Source of the DNA: Kineosporia corallincola
GTDB taxonomy: Bacteria; Actinomycetota; Actinomycetes; Actinomycetales; Kineosporiaceae
Assembly: GCF_018499875.1 (NCBI RefSeq)
Contig: NZ_JAHBAY010000007.1
Span: forward strand, 186,001 to 250,000
DNA length: 64,000 bases
Direction: 5' to 3'
Part shown: piece by piece, positions 25,013-34,011 of the stretch
Layout: each line of letters opens with the position of its first letter
Position numbering within the stretch: the stretch's first letter is position 1
Notes under the pieces: model-generated
Databases searched by the model: none
What the model was told of the DNA's origin: nothing
Seen by the model: the letters and a program-made list of their open reading frames with translations, nothing else
Program-made: the position numbers and the translations under genes

Positions 25013-25366
25013 GCTGACGAGATTAGGGCACAGCCGTCACGGGACCGCTGGCCAGCCCGGTTTGTCAAGGTACCGGCAGACCCGACCGGTGCCCCCGGAG
25101 TGCGGCGTACGCTGCGGGAACAGTGCGCGGGCAGGCGCCACTCAGGCGTCACCGGTCGCCGGGGGCCGGGCCTACGCGTTAGGGTCGAGACGGTCCTACG
25201 TCACACAGGAGGCACCCAGAGGCGGTCCGGCTGTCACGCACCCGTCACACGGAGAGCCTGTATCGGCCGGGGGCCACCGAGGATCGATTCTGCACCGAAG
25301 ACAGTTACGGACACAGCCAGTACACACAGCACCAGGACTGCACCGCAGGTTGCCGAAAGGGGCGAT
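25013..25366. other. divergent intergenic region upstream of fasR
   Basis: About 350 bases without a convincing gene. The -10 box TAATCT of fasR occupies 25025-25020 on the minus strand, seven bases from the GTG. A TTGACA on the same strand near 25067-25062 is too far upstream to pair with it. No clear promoter was found for the plus-strand gene at 25367. Confidence 0.55.
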
Positions 25367-26098
25367 ATGTCAGCGCTGGATCGGCTGAAGCGCCGCTCGA
25401 CGGACGACTTCGTCGCGGGCGGCGGTGGCGACCGACTCGAGAACGTCGCCGCGCACTCCGTCGAGACCCCGGTCGAGCTCGGAGGCGGCGATCTGCATGC
25501 CACCGACGAGGACCGCAGCGAGGAAGAGGCGCTGCGCATCCGGCTGGGAGAAGACCCCAACGACGTGGCCGCCTTCGACCGGCTCGCCGAGATCGTCCGC
25601 GCCATGGGCGCACTGAGTCACGAGGGTGGCGACCCACAGCGGGGCGCCCAGGACTCGGTCTGGGCCCTGGCCGAGGAGGTCGCCCAGAACAACCGGGCCT
25701 GGTACCCGTTGATCGAGCTGGCTCGTCTCTCCATCGACGACGACCGGGAGACCGCTCTGCGCCGGCTCAGCACCGCCGCCGACCGCGACACCACCGGCGA
25801 GGCCCTGGCGCAGGGGCTCCAGACACTGCGTGAGGCCGGGCACGCCAACGACGCCCTCAACCTGGGCGTCGGTCACTGGCGGCCCAGGGAGCACGTCACC
25901 GCGGCCGGCCGGGAGGTCATCCTGGCCGCGATCGAGAGCGACCGGCTCAGCGAGGCCCGCCGCCACCTGGCCGCGCTGGCCGAGCACCCGGACCAGAACG
26001 CGGTCCAGGCCCTGCGCCGGGAGCTCGGCGACCGGCTGGGCCCGCCCACCGGGTCGATCCCGACAGGCGGCGCGAGCAGCATCGCGACGATCCTCTAG
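25367..26098 (+). CDS. hypothetical protein with TPR-like helical repeats
   Basis: A 243-aa cytoplasmic acidic protein. A charged N-terminal ~60 residues (SALDRLKRRSTDDFV, then DRSEEEALRIRLGEDPND) leads into repeated helix pairs that read like weak TPRs (VAAFDRLAEIVRAMG, AWYPLIELARLSID, RLSEARRHLAALAEHPDQNAVQALRRELG). The ATG is preceded by AAAGGGG. It lies between the divergent fasR and convergent aceE genes and ends at a very strong terminator. Family not recognised; a protein-interaction role is the most one can say. Confidence 0.7.
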   Translation: MSALDRLKRRSTDDFVAGGGGDRLENVAAHSVETPVELGGGDLHATDEDRSEEEALRIRLGEDPNDVAAFDRLAEIVRAMGALSHEGGDPQRGAQDSVWALAEEVAQNNRAWYPLIELARLSIDDDRETALRRLSTAADRDTTGEALAQGLQTLREAGHANDALNLGVGHWRPREHVTAAGREVILAAIESDRLSEARRHLAALAEHPDQNAVQALRRELGDRLGPPTGSIPTGGASSIATIL

Positions 26099-26106
26099 CA
26101 CCATCG

Positions 26107-26150
26107 ACGACGGAGGGGCCGGCGGTGATCACCGCCGGCCCCTCCGTCGT
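26107..26150. terminator. 44-bp perfect palindrome terminator
   Basis: Twenty-two bases from 26107 are followed by their exact complement to 26150 with no mismatch (ACGACGGAGGGGCCGGCGGT arm, GATC centre). It lies nine bases after the stop of the hypothetical gene ending at 26098. Confidence 0.88.
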
Positions 26151-26289
26151 GTCAGGCCGCCGAGCCCTGTCGGCCGCCGTGTCGGGAACAACCGCTGCGC
26201 CAGGAACGGCCGCCGGGTCGGGTCGTGCCGCCGGGTCGGGCCGCCGGGACAGCGCGCGGCCCCCGTCGTCCACCGTTGGACGCCCCACA

Positions 26290-26333
26290 ACGTGACAGGG
26301 CCGCCGGGAGGTCTCCCGGCGGCCCTGTCACGT
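26290..26333 (-). terminator. terminator of aceE
   Basis: A perfect 21-bp stem with a 2-nt centre (arms 26290-26310 and 26313-26333, beginning ACGTGACAGGGCCGCC), 13 bases downstream of the aceE stop. The ~140 bases between this and the neighbouring palindrome hold GCCGCCGGGTCGGG-type repeats but no gene. Confidence 0.85.
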
Positions 26334-26345
26334 GATCGTGAGCGG

Positions 26346-29087
26346 TTACGCGTCGCCGCCCGCCGTGCCGGTGGTGCCGGCCCGGACGTTCAGCAGGTCG
26401 TACTTGTCGATCGCCTGCTGCGGGACCTCGGCGGGCACCTCGCCGCGGGCGGCCAGCTGCTCCAGCACCCGCACCGCGACCGAGTGGCTGTCGATACCGA
26501 AGTGGCGACGGGCCGCCGGGCGGGTGTCGGAGATGCCGAAGCTCTCGGCGCCGAGCGAGGTGAACTCCTGCGGCACCCACTGCCGGATCTGGTCCGGCAC
26601 GGCGCGCATGTAGTCGGTGACCGCCACCACGGGACCCTCGGCCCCCTGGAGCTTCTGCGTGACGTACGGCACGCGGGCCGGCTCCGACGGGTGCCGGAAG
26701 GCGTGGTCGTCGGCCGCCAGGGCGTCACGTCGCAGCTCGGTCCAGCTGGTGACGCTCCAGACGTCGGCCTGCACGCCCCAGTCGTTCGCCAGCAGGGTCT
26801 GCGCCTCCAGCGCCCACGGCACCGCGACGCCGGAGGCCAGGATCTGCGCCTTCGGGCCGGTCGCCCGGACCGTCTCGGTGAGCTTGTGGATGCCCTTGAG
26901 AATGCCCTCGACGTCGACGTTCTCCGGCGCCGGCGGCTGCACGATCGGCTCGTTGTAGACGGTCAGGTAGTAGAAGATGTCTTCCGGCGACTCGCCGTAC
27001 ATCCTCCGCAGGCCGTCCCGGATGATGTGCCCGATCTCGTAGCCGTAGGCCGGGTCGTAGATCACGGCCGCCGGGTTGGTCGACGCCAGCAGCGGCGAGT
27101 GCCCGTCGGCGTGCTGGAGACCCTCACCGGTCAGCGTGGTGCGCCCGGCCGTGGCACCGATCAGGAAGCCCCGGGCCATCTGGTCCGCGGCCGCCCACAG
27201 GCTGTCGCCGGTGCGCTGGAAGCCGAACATCGAGTAGAAGACGTAGACCGGCACCATCGGCTCGCCGTGCGTGGCGTACGACGTGCCGGCGGCCTGGAAC
27301 GCCGCCACCGAACCGGCCTCGTTGATACCGACGTGCAGGATCTGGCCCTTGACCGACTCGGTGTAGGCGAGCATCAGCTCGCGGTCGACCGAGGTGTACT
27401 GCTGGCCGTGCGGGTTGTAGATCTTCGCCGTCGGGAAGAACGAGTCCATCCCGAAGGTGCGGGCCTCGTCCGGGATCACCGGGACGACGCGCGGGCCGAA
27501 GTCCTTGTCGCGCATCAGGTCACGCAGAATGCGAACGAATGCCATCGTGGTGGCGACCTGCTGCTTGCCCGAGCCCTTGTTGGCGCCGGCGTAGGCCTTG
27601 TCGTCGGGCAGCTTCAGCGAGCCGGCCGAGTGACGGCGCTGCGGCACCGCACCGCCCAGCTTGCTGCGGCGGTCGCGGATGTACTGGATGACCTCGTCGT
27701 TCTCGCCCGGGTGGTAGTACGGCGGCAGATACTTGTCCGCCTCCAGCTGGGCGTCGGAGATCGGGATCCGCAGGCCGTCGCGGAACGCCTTGAGGTCGTC
27801 CAGCGAGAGCTTCTTCATCTGGTGCGTGGCGTTGCGGCCGGCGAAGTGCGTACCCAGGCCGTAACCCTTGATGGTCTTGGCCAGGATCACGGTCGGCTGG
27901 CCGTTGTGCTCCACCGCCGCCTGGTAGGCCGCGAACACCTTGCGGTAGTCGTGACCGCCGCGCTTGAGCTTCCACCAGATGTCGTCGTCCGACAGCTTCG
28001 ACACCAGCTTGAGGGTGCGTGGGTCGCGGCCGAAGAAGTGCTCGCGGATGAACCCGCCGTCCTCCGCCCGGTAGGTCTGGTAGTCACCGTCGGGCGTGGT
28101 GTTCATCAGGTTGACCAGCGCGTGGTCGCGGTCGGCCGCCAGCAGCGGGTCCCACTCCCGGCCCCAGACCACCTTGATGACGTTCCAGCCGGCGCCGCGG
28201 AACTGGGCCTCCAGCTCCTGGATGATCTTGCCGTTGCCGCGCACCGGGCCGTCGAGGCGCTGGAGGTTGCAGTTGACCACGAAGGTCAGGTTGTCGAGCT
28301 CTTCCTGCGCGGCCACCTGGAGGAAGCCCCGGCTCTCCGGCTCGTCCATCTCGCCGTCGCCGAGGAACGCCCACACGTGCTGCTGCGAGGTGTCCTTGAC
28401 GCCCCGGTTGTGCAGGTACTTGTTGAACGACGCCTGGTAGACCGCGTTCATCGGGCCCAGGCCCATCGAGACGGTCGGGAACTCCCAGAAGTCCGGCATC
28501 AGCCGCGGGTGCGGGTACGACGACAGGCCGCCGCCCGGGTGCGAGCGCTCCTGCCGGAAGCCGTCGAGCTGGTCGGTGGACAGCCGGCCCTCGAGGAAGG
28601 CCCGGGCGTACACGCCGGGGGAGGCGTGGCCCTGGAAGAAGACCTGGTCGCCGCCGCCCGGGTGGTCCTTGCCCCGGAAGAAGTGGTTGAAGCCCACTTC
28701 GTAGAGCGTGGCCGAGGAGGCGTACGAGGAGATGTGGCCACCCACGCCGATGTCGGGGCGCTGCGCGCGGTGGACCATCACCGCGGCGTTCCAGCGCATC
28801 CAGCGGCGCGCGGTGCGCTCCGCCTCCTCGTCACCCGGGAACCAGGGCTCGGCCTCCGGCGGGATGGTGTTGACGTAGTCGGTGGCCGTGAGGCTGGGCA
28901 CACCGACACCGCGCTCGCGGGCGCGCTGGAGCAGCGACTGCATCAGATAGCGGGCCCGCTGGCGGCCCTGATCGTCGATGGCGGCGTCGAGCGACGCCAG
29001 CCATTCAGCGGTTTCCTCAGGATCGATGTCGGGCAGCCGGCTCGGCAGCCCGTTGAGGATCGGGCCTGATGAATCTCGTCCGACCAC
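26346..29087 (-). CDS. aceE: pyruvate dehydrogenase E1, homodimeric type
   Basis: A 913-aa thiamine-diphosphate enzyme that decarboxylates pyruvate and acetylates the lipoyl E2 component. The ThDP/Mg motif begins [12 protein letters not shown] at residue 243 and runs on to [13 protein letters not shown]. The N-terminal [30 protein letters not shown] and the C-terminal half ([22 protein letters not shown]) are family-typical, and the length is normal. The GTG start at 29087 has AGGAGG seven bases upstream. It is transcribed alone, near fasR and the fab genes, linking acetyl-CoA supply and fatty acid synthesis in position. Confidence 0.95.
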   Translation of the reverse strand: MVGRDSSGPILNGLPSRLPDIDPEETAEWLASLDAAIDDQGRQRARYLMQSLLQRARERGVGVPSLTATDYVNTIPPEAEPWFPGDEEAERTARRWMRWNAAVMVHRAQRPDIGVGGHISSYASSATLYEVGFNHFFRGKDHPGGGDQVFFQGHASPGVYARAFLEGRLSTDQLDGFRQERSHPGGGLSSYPHPRLMPDFWEFPTVSMGLGPMNAVYQASFNKYLHNRGVKDTSQQHVWAFLGDGEMDEPESRGFLQVAAQEELDNLTFVVNCNLQRLDGPVRGNGKIIQELEAQFRGAGWNVIKVVWGREWDPLLAADRDHALVNLMNTTPDGDYQTYRAEDGGFIREHFFGRDPRTLKLVSKLSDDDIWWKLKRGGHDYRKVFAAYQAAVEHNGQPTVILAKTIKGYGLGTHFAGRNATHQMKKLSLDDLKAFRDGLRIPISDAQLEADKYLPPYYHPGENDEVIQYIRDRRSKLGGAVPQRRHSAGSLKLPDDKAYAGANKGSGKQQVATTMAFVRILRDLMRDKDFGPRVVPVIPDEARTFGMDSFFPTAKIYNPHGQQYTSVDRELMLAYTESVKGQILHVGINEAGSVAAFQAAGTSYATHGEPMVPVYVFYSMFGFQRTGDSLWAAADQMARGFLIGATAGRTTLTGEGLQHADGHSPLLASTNPAAVIYDPAYGYEIGHIIRDGLRRMYGESPEDIFYYLTVYNEPIVQPPAPENVDVEGILKGIHKLTETVRATGPKAQILASGVAVPWALEAQTLLANDWGVQADVWSVTSWTELRRDALAADDHAFRHPSEPARVPYVTQKLQGAEGPVVAVTDYMRAVPDQIRQWVPQEFTSLGAESFGISDTRPAARRHFGIDSHSVAVRVLEQLAARGEVPAEVPQQAIDKYDLLNVRAGTTGTAGGDA

Positions 29088-29751
29088 GACGGTCCTCCTG
29101 GGTTTAGGACAACGGTAGAAACCACGCGCAACCCGGCCGGATCGCGACCGGTTCGGGCCCTATCTTGGCTGACGGGCTGCCCGGACGTCACAGGTACCCC
29201 GCCGTACCGGAGGTCGTGGCGGGTGCCGTGGCGGCCGTGCCCTCACCGTCCAGTGTGCCTCTTCGGGAGGGGCGGAGGTGAGGCGGGGCGGATCGGGCCG
29301 GACCGGTGACCGGCGTGTCGTCGGCGTGTCGCGCCGATTTCCCGGGGGTGACGGCGCCGCGACCACAGACTTCCCGGCGACCTGAGAACCTGTGAGAAGT
29401 TCGGAAAACCCTGTGCGCGTGGGGTGTCGGGTGCCCGATGCTTCGGTGCGGGGGAATTCGTGTTCGTTCGCCCGACCGAGTACCGCAACCAGTCAAAAAC
29501 ACGATGCCCGAGGTGGCGGGGCGGTTGCGCGGCACTGACCAGATGGAGTCCACTAGCCTGACCAGCCTGGTGATGGTTGCATCATCCTTGGTGGAGGAAG
29601 CAGCTGCACCACAGAACGTGCACCGGAGCATCACCGGTGACATGCAGGTGACGACCCGGGCGGATCAGACGATCCGTCCGGACAGCGAGCGGCCCGAGAG
29701 GGTCGCCAGTGCCGCCGCGCGGGAGCGTTGGCAGCGGAGGAGGTCAGTGAG
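29088..29751. other. long intergenic region upstream of aceE and DUF3052
   Basis: About 660 bases without a supported gene; open frames here have no ribosome site and no family resemblance. Three short palindromes stand out: TGATG-GTTG-CATCA (29571-29584), TCACCGGTGA (29631-29640) and CGGATC-AGAC-GATCCG (29661-29676). They lie in the promoter area shared by the two divergent genes and could be regulator sites. No known RNA family was recognised. Confidence 0.55.
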
Positions 29752-30180
29752 GTGGGCGCGACCGCGGAGCCCGCGGCTGAGCAGTCCATGGCCGGCAGGC
29801 TTGGACTTAAGCCCGGTCAGTTCGTACAGGAATTCGGGTACGACGACGACGTGGACGACGATCTGCGGCTCGCAATCGAGACGCTGACGGGCAACGAGTT
29901 GGCCGACGAGGACGCCCAGGACGTCGTCGACGCTGCCCTTTACTGGTGGCGGGACGGTGACGGTGACCTCGTCGACTCCCTTGTCGATGCGCTGACGAAC
30001 CTGGCCGAGGGCGGGGTGATCTGGTTGCTCACGCCCAAGGCAGGGCGCGACGGCCACGTCGAGCACAGCGAGATCGAGGAGTCCGCCCCGACCGCCGGCC
30101 TGCACGCCACGAGCACGATCAGCGTGTGTCAGGACTGGACCGGGACCCGTCTGGCCACCCCGAGGGCCGGGCGCCGCTGA
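29752..30180 (+). CDS. DUF3052 family protein
   Basis: A 142-aa actinobacterial protein of unknown function. The conserved block runs LGLKPGQFVQEFGYDDDVDDD to DVVDAALYWWRDGDGDL, then NLAEGGVIWLLTPKAGRDGHVE and STISVCQDWTGTRL. The GTG at 29752 is chosen because GGAGGAGG lies eight bases upstream; a TTG eight codons earlier lacks one. It precedes ahpE, as the equivalent gene does in M. tuberculosis (Rv2239c and Rv2238c). No catalytic motif is visible. Confidence 0.85.
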   Translation: MGATAEPAAEQSMAGRLGLKPGQFVQEFGYDDDVDDDLRLAIETLTGNELADEDAQDVVDAALYWWRDGDGDLVDSLVDALTNLAEGGVIWLLTPKAGRDGHVEHSEIEESAPTAGLHATSTISVCQDWTGTRLATPRAGRR

Positions 30181-30187
30181 TCTCCGG

Positions 30188-30212
30188 GCCACCGGCGCTG
30201 ACCGCCGGTGGC
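30188..30212 (+). terminator. hairpin after DUF3052 gene
   Basis: A perfect 10-bp stem GCCACCGGCG/CGCCGGTGGC with loop CTGAC, eight bases beyond the stop codon; no U-tract. Confidence 0.65.
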
Positions 30213-30310
30213 GTGGGGGCGGGGGATTCCTGACAGACTGTGTCCCGCGTGCCAGGCTCGTCCTGGCGCGCGGCACAGTCATGGAAACCTCCCGGCGGAA
30301 GGATTCGGGC

Positions 30311-30769
30311 ATGGCACTCGAGATCGGTCAGGCGGCCCCCGGGTTCGCCCTGAAGAGCGAGCACGGTGAGGTCGTCGAGCTGGCGGCCTTCCGCGGCGAG
30401 AAGAACGTCGCCGTGGTGTTCTACCCGTTCGCCTTCTCCGGCATCTGCACCGGCGAGCTGTGCGAGATCCGCGACAACCTGGCCGCCTTCGACGAGGGCT
30501 CGGTGCAGGTGCTCGCCGTCTCGTGCGACCCGATGTTCGCCCTGCGCACCTGGGCCGAGGCGGAGAAGTACCCGTTCCCGCTGCTGTCGGACTTCTGGCC
30601 GCACGGTGAGGTGGCCAAGGCCTACGGCGTGTTCAACGAGACCACGGGCAGTGCGGTCCGGGGCACGTTCCTCGTGGACAAAGAGGGCGTGCTGCGCTGG
30701 AGCATCGTCAACGGCATGGGCGAGGCCCGGTCGCTGGAGGGCTACCGCGAGGCCATCGCCGCCCTGTAA
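30311..30769 (+). CDS. ahpE: peroxiredoxin, AhpE family
   Basis: A 152-aa thiol peroxidase that reduces hydroperoxides and peroxynitrite. It follows the M. tuberculosis AhpE pattern closely (FYPFAFSGIC, LLSDFWPHGEVAKAYGVFNE, GTFLVDKEGVLRWS). The peroxidatic cysteine is C46. Mtb AhpE is a 1-Cys enzyme, whereas this protein has a second cysteine, C51, five residues later. Mycothiol/mycoredoxin is the likely reductant. The ATG at 30311 has GGAAGGA upstream; an earlier in-frame ATG lacks one. Confidence 0.9.
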   Translation: MALEIGQAAPGFALKSEHGEVVELAAFRGEKNVAVVFYPFAFSGICTGELCEIRDNLAAFDEGSVQVLAVSCDPMFALRTWAEAEKYPFPLLSDFWPHGEVAKAYGVFNETTGSAVRGTFLVDKEGVLRWSIVNGMGEARSLEGYREAIAAL

Positions 30770-30781
30770 GTATCATCCTTG

Positions 30782-30804
30782 TCCGGCACCCACCCGGTGC
30801 CGGA
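30782..30804 (+). terminator. terminator of ahpE
   Basis: A 9-bp perfect stem TCCGGCACC/GGTGCCGGA with a 5-nt loop, 12 bases after the ahpE stop and just before the tRNA gene. Confidence 0.7.
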
Positions 30805-30808
30805 TCAG

Positions 30809-30881
30809 GGGCCTGTAGCTCAGTTGGTAGAGCACCGCGTTTACACCGCGGGTGTCGTCGGTTCGAGCCCGGCCGGGCCCA
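30809..30881 (+). tRNA. tRNA-Val (anticodon UAC)
   Basis: A 73-nt cloverleaf. The acceptor stem GGGCCTG pairs with CGGGCCC (one G-T pair), the D arm is GCTC...GAGC, the anticodon stem CCGCG/CGCGG encloses loop TTTACAC with anticodon TAC, and the T arm contains GTTCGAGC. The discriminator is A; CCA is not encoded. It stands alone, followed by an intrinsic terminator, at the border between core genes and the carbohydrate block. Confidence 0.96.
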
Positions 30882-30906
30882 CTCCTTTTTCGGACCTGCC
30901 AGAACA

Positions 30907-30953
30907 ATGGACGACGACGAGCCGTGCGGGCTCCTCGTCGTCCATCATTTTTT
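30907..30953 (+). terminator. intrinsic terminator after tRNA-Val
   Basis: A 17-bp stem with one internal mismatch (ATGGACGACGA-C-GAGCC with GGCTC-C-TCGTCGTCCAT), followed by CATTTTTT. It is the only classical U-tract terminator noted in the window. Its arm sequence recurs near 61600 and 62130. Confidence 0.85.
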
Positions 30954-30958
30954 GCTCG

Positions 30959-31966
30959 TCAGCCCTGCGAGGTCAGCAACTGCCCGGGAGCGCCGCAGGG
31001 GCGCACCGCCAGCGCGGTGGCCTTCGGGATGAGGGTGCGGGCCGAGGGACCGGGCAGCCAGCCGGCCGGGGTGGGCCGCACGAGGTCGAGCCCGCTCAGC
31101 ACCGGCCCGAGCTGGTGCAGGGTCTGCCGCACGTCGTCGGCGGTCGCGGGATTGCGTGGTGAGGTCTCGCCCAGCACGAGGTGCACCAGGGCCTCCTCGG
31201 CCAGCGGCCCGTGGGCGGCCAGGCCGCCCACCGCGATGCCGGCCACGAACGCCCCGAAGGTGCCCGGCTCGAACCAGGCCCGCAGCCGGCGCACCACGAA
31301 CCGTTCGTCGTGTGCCGCCGCGACGGCCCGCACCGTGCCCTGCCCGTGCCACAGGATGCCGGTGCTGCGCAGCACGCCGTGCAGCACGAGCAGGGCCGGC
31401 AGCCCGGCCTCGTCGGTGGCCGGGGCCCCGGCGTTCCAGTCCGGGCGCAGCGCATGCATCGAGTGCACGACGGGTTCCGGAAGTGCGCCGGAGCCGGTGA
31501 GTTCCACACCCGGCAGGGTGAGCTCGATCAGCCGGCGCACGGTTTCGGGCACCCGCCCGGCCATCTGGCGAACCCGCAGGTCGGTGCGGTCCTGGTCGAA
31601 GTCCGGGGCGGCGAACGGATTCCGAGTCTGTTTCGCGTAACCGGCCGGGCCACCGCTGGATTCGGGTGGGCACACGCCCTCGCCGTAGACACACCCGGCG
31701 GCGTCGCCGCCCGGCCCGAGCACCGTGACGTCGTGCCGCCACCGGTCCTCCGGGTCGTAGTGGTAGGTGAAGTGCTCGCCCAGGCCGGGCAGGTCCGGTG
31801 CGAGGGCGGGCGAGATGAACTGGTACGGCTGAAGACTCAGCCAGCCGAGGCCGATCTGCAACAGGTCGTGCAGCTCGCCCAGGGTGCTGTCGGCCGGGAC
31901 GTCGAGGATGCGCAGCACCCGGGGTTCGACGTCGCGCAGGGTCACTCGCAGGCGGATGGTCTTCAC
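30959..31966 (-). CDS. plasmid pRiA4b ORF-3 family protein
   Basis: A 335-aa protein. Its N-terminal ~120 residues match the pRiA4b ORF-3 domain: IRLRVTLRDVEPRVLRILDVPADSTLGELHDLLQIGLGW, then FTYHYDPEDRWRHDVTVLG. The C-terminal ~200 residues are helical, with no motif I recognise. The family occurs on plasmids and as a passenger of IS1096-like elements, but no transposase or inverted ends are seen here. It is the first gene past the tRNA on the accessory side. Function unknown. Confidence 0.8.
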   Translation of the reverse strand: MKTIRLRVTLRDVEPRVLRILDVPADSTLGELHDLLQIGLGWLSLQPYQFISPALAPDLPGLGEHFTYHYDPEDRWRHDVTVLGPGGDAAGCVYGEGVCPPESSGGPAGYAKQTRNPFAAPDFDQDRTDLRVRQMAGRVPETVRRLIELTLPGVELTGSGALPEPVVHSMHALRPDWNAGAPATDEAGLPALLVLHGVLRSTGILWHGQGTVRAVAAAHDERFVVRRLRAWFEPGTFGAFVAGIAVGGLAAHGPLAEEALVHLVLGETSPRNPATADDVRQTLHQLGPVLSGLDLVRPTPAGWLPGPSARTLIPKATALAVRPCGAPGQLLTSQG

Positions 31967-32086
31967 CTGTCGGAGATTACGGGAGGTTCACCCCACTACT
32001 CCGCGGTCAGAGGGAAAGTCCGGGATCCAGGGCAGTGAGAGTGCATTCACCGTTGCGGAACATGGGCAACAGAGCTGCCGGGCCCG

Positions 32087-33124
32087 TCAGCGTTGCCGCG
32101 GCGCCGCCGTCGACGCCCGCACCACCAGACTCGTCGCCAGCTCGACGTGATGTGAGTCCACCGAGGCCCCCGCCGCCAGCCGCAGCGCGGTGCGCAGCGC
32201 CACCCGGCCCATCTCCCGCAGCGGCTGACGCACGACGGTCAGCGGTGGCGAACAGAATTCGGCCAGCTGGGTGTCGTCGAACCCGACCACGCTCAGGTCC
32301 TCGGGCACCCGCACCCCGCGGCGGCGGCAGGCCTCGATCAGACCCACCGCGATCTCGTCACTGCCCGCGAACACCGCGGTGGGCGGGTGCTGCCGGTCCA
32401 GCAGCGCACCGCCCGCCGCCACCCCGGCCGCGTAGCGAAAGGTCTCGTGCAGCACCAGATCATCGCGCACCGGGTGCCCGGCGGTCTCCAGAGTGCTGCG
32501 AAAACCCTGCCAGCGCGCCTGGTTGCAGCCCGCCTCCAGATCGCCGCCGAGATAGGCCACGCGGGTGTGGCCGAGCGAGAGCAGGTGCTCGGCCGCGCTG
32601 ATCCCGCCGGCGTAGTTGGTGGCGCCGACGCTGGTGACGTCCGCGCCGGCCGGGGTGAGCGGGTCGATCACGACGAGCGGCACGTTGGCCCCGGCCAGGG
32701 CGGTGGCGTCCTCCACCGTCATCTCGTTGCTCACGCTGATCACCGCGCTGCGCCCGGCCTTGGCCACCCCGAGCGCCCAGGAGGTCGGGGTGACCGGGGC
32801 ACCCGCCCCGGTGTCGATCCCGGTCCGTCCCTTGCTCAGCATCACCGCCACGCCGGGCGGCTCGGCGGCGGCCCGCAGCACCCCCTCCAGCACCTCGTTG
32901 CTGTAGGCGGCCAGCGGCCCGGCGAACACCACCTCCACGGTGGGCTGCCGGGTGCCGCCGCGCCCGGTGTAGTAGTGCCGCCGCAGCAGTTCCTCGACCA
33001 TCGCGCGGGTGCCGGGAGAGACGTCGTCCCGCCCGTTCACCACCTTCGACACGGTGGCGATGGAGACGCCCGCGGCCTGGGCGATGGTGGCCAGGGTGGC
33101 CCGGCCGGGCCTCGATGTGGTCAT
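32087..33124 (-). CDS. LacI-family regulator of the GH3/ABC locus
   Basis: A 345-aa repressor. The N-terminal LacI helix-turn-helix and hinge are ATLATIAQAAGVSIATVSKVVNGRDDVS; the sugar-binding domain carries PLVVIDPL, HLLSLGHTRVAYLGG, FAGSDEIAVGLIEACR and DLSVVGFDDTQLAEF. It is the last gene of the minus-strand operon, 22 bases after the permease stop. It probably binds the palindromes in the divergent region 36397-36588 and responds to the sugar handled by the linked transporter and GH3 enzyme. Confidence 0.92.
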   Translation of the reverse strand: MTTSRPGRATLATIAQAAGVSIATVSKVVNGRDDVSPGTRAMVEELLRRHYYTGRGGTRQPTVEVVFAGPLAAYSNEVLEGVLRAAAEPPGVAVMLSKGRTGIDTGAGAPVTPTSWALGVAKAGRSAVISVSNEMTVEDATALAGANVPLVVIDPLTPAGADVTSVGATNYAGGISAAEHLLSLGHTRVAYLGGDLEAGCNQARWQGFRSTLETAGHPVRDDLVLHETFRYAAGVAAGGALLDRQHPPTAVFAGSDEIAVGLIEACRRRGVRVPEDLSVVGFDDTQLAEFCSPPLTVVRQPLREMGRVALRTALRLAAGASVDSHHVELATSLVVRASTAAPRQR

Positions 33125-33146
33125 GCCGAACCCCCGAAATAGCTTG

Positions 33147-34007
33147 TCAGCGGCCGAAACCGGCCGTCAGGCCGCTGAGCAGCTGCCGCCTCCCGATCGC
33201 GTACAGCGCCAGGATCGGCAACGTCGTCAGCACCACCGCCGCCGCCACGGCCGGCACGTTCACGCCGTACTGCCCCTGGAACGACCACAGCGCCAGGGGG
33301 AGCGTGCGCTGGTCCGGCTCGGAGGTCAGCACCAGCGGCAGCAGGAACCCGTTCCAGATCGTCAGGGCGTTGTAGATGCCGACCGTGACCAGGGCGGGCC
33401 GGGTCAGCGGGAAGGCCAGCGACCAGGCCGTGCGCCACTCGCTGGCGCCGTCGAGGCGCATCGACTCGAACAGCTCCTTGGGCACGTCCCGGATGAAGTT
33501 CACCAGGATCAGCACGGTGAGCGGGATCGCGAAGGCGACCGAGGGCAGGATGATCGCCAGCAGGGTGTCGTAGAGCTGGAGCTTGATGATGATCAGGTAC
33601 ACCGGGATGATCACTGCCTGGAGCGGCACCGCCAGACCGGCCAGGAACAGCAGGTTCACGCCGCGCAGGAACCGGCCGTCACCGGCCCGCACGATCGCGA
33701 AGGCCGCCATGAACGAGATCAGCACGGCGGGCACCACGGCGCCCAGGGTGACGATCACGGTGTTGGTGAAGTAGCGCGGGAACCCGGCGTCCATCACGAA
33801 CTGGTAGTTGGAGAAGGTGATGTCGTCGGGCGGGGCGAGCGGGTTGGTGGTGTAGTAGTTCGACCGGGTCTTGATGCTGGTGAGCGCGATCCAGTAGATC
33901 GGCACGATCACCACGAACAGCCAGAACCAGCCGGCCAGGCCACCGATCCAGTTGAGGTGCAGCAGTTTCCGGTAGGGAGCCGGGCGCTCCAGTGTGCTGG
34001 CGGTCAT
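33147..34007 (-). CDS. sugar ABC transporter permease, MalG type
   Basis: A 286-aa CUT1 permease with six predicted membrane helices; the first is FWLFVVIVPIYWIAL at about residues 28-42. The EAA loop is ELFESMRLDGASEWRTAWSLAFPL. It begins four bases after the stop of the partner permease. The ATPase is not encoded locally. Substrate is inferred to be a beta-linked oligosaccharide from the divergent GH3 gene. Confidence 0.9.
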   Translation of the reverse strand: MTASTLERPAPYRKLLHLNWIGGLAGWFWLFVVIVPIYWIALTSIKTRSNYYTTNPLAPPDDITFSNYQFVMDAGFPRYFTNTVIVTLGAVVPAVLISFMAAFAIVRAGDGRFLRGVNLLFLAGLAVPLQAVIIPVYLIIIKLQLYDTLLAIILPSVAFAIPLTVLILVNFIRDVPKELFESMRLDGASEWRTAWSLAFPLTRPALVTVGIYNALTIWNGFLLPLVLTSEPDQRTLPLALWSFQGQYGVNVPAVAAAVVLTTLPILALYAIGRRQLLSGLTAGFGR

Positions 34008-34011
34008 GCCG

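Noticed and set aside
29438-29751. Plus-strand open frame starting near 29438
   Set aside because: It runs into the DUF3052 gene in another frame, lacks a ribosome site, and its translation looks random.
30959-31966. pRiA4b ORF-3 gene as part of an insertion sequence
   Set aside because: No transposase, terminal inverted repeats or target duplication could be found around it.
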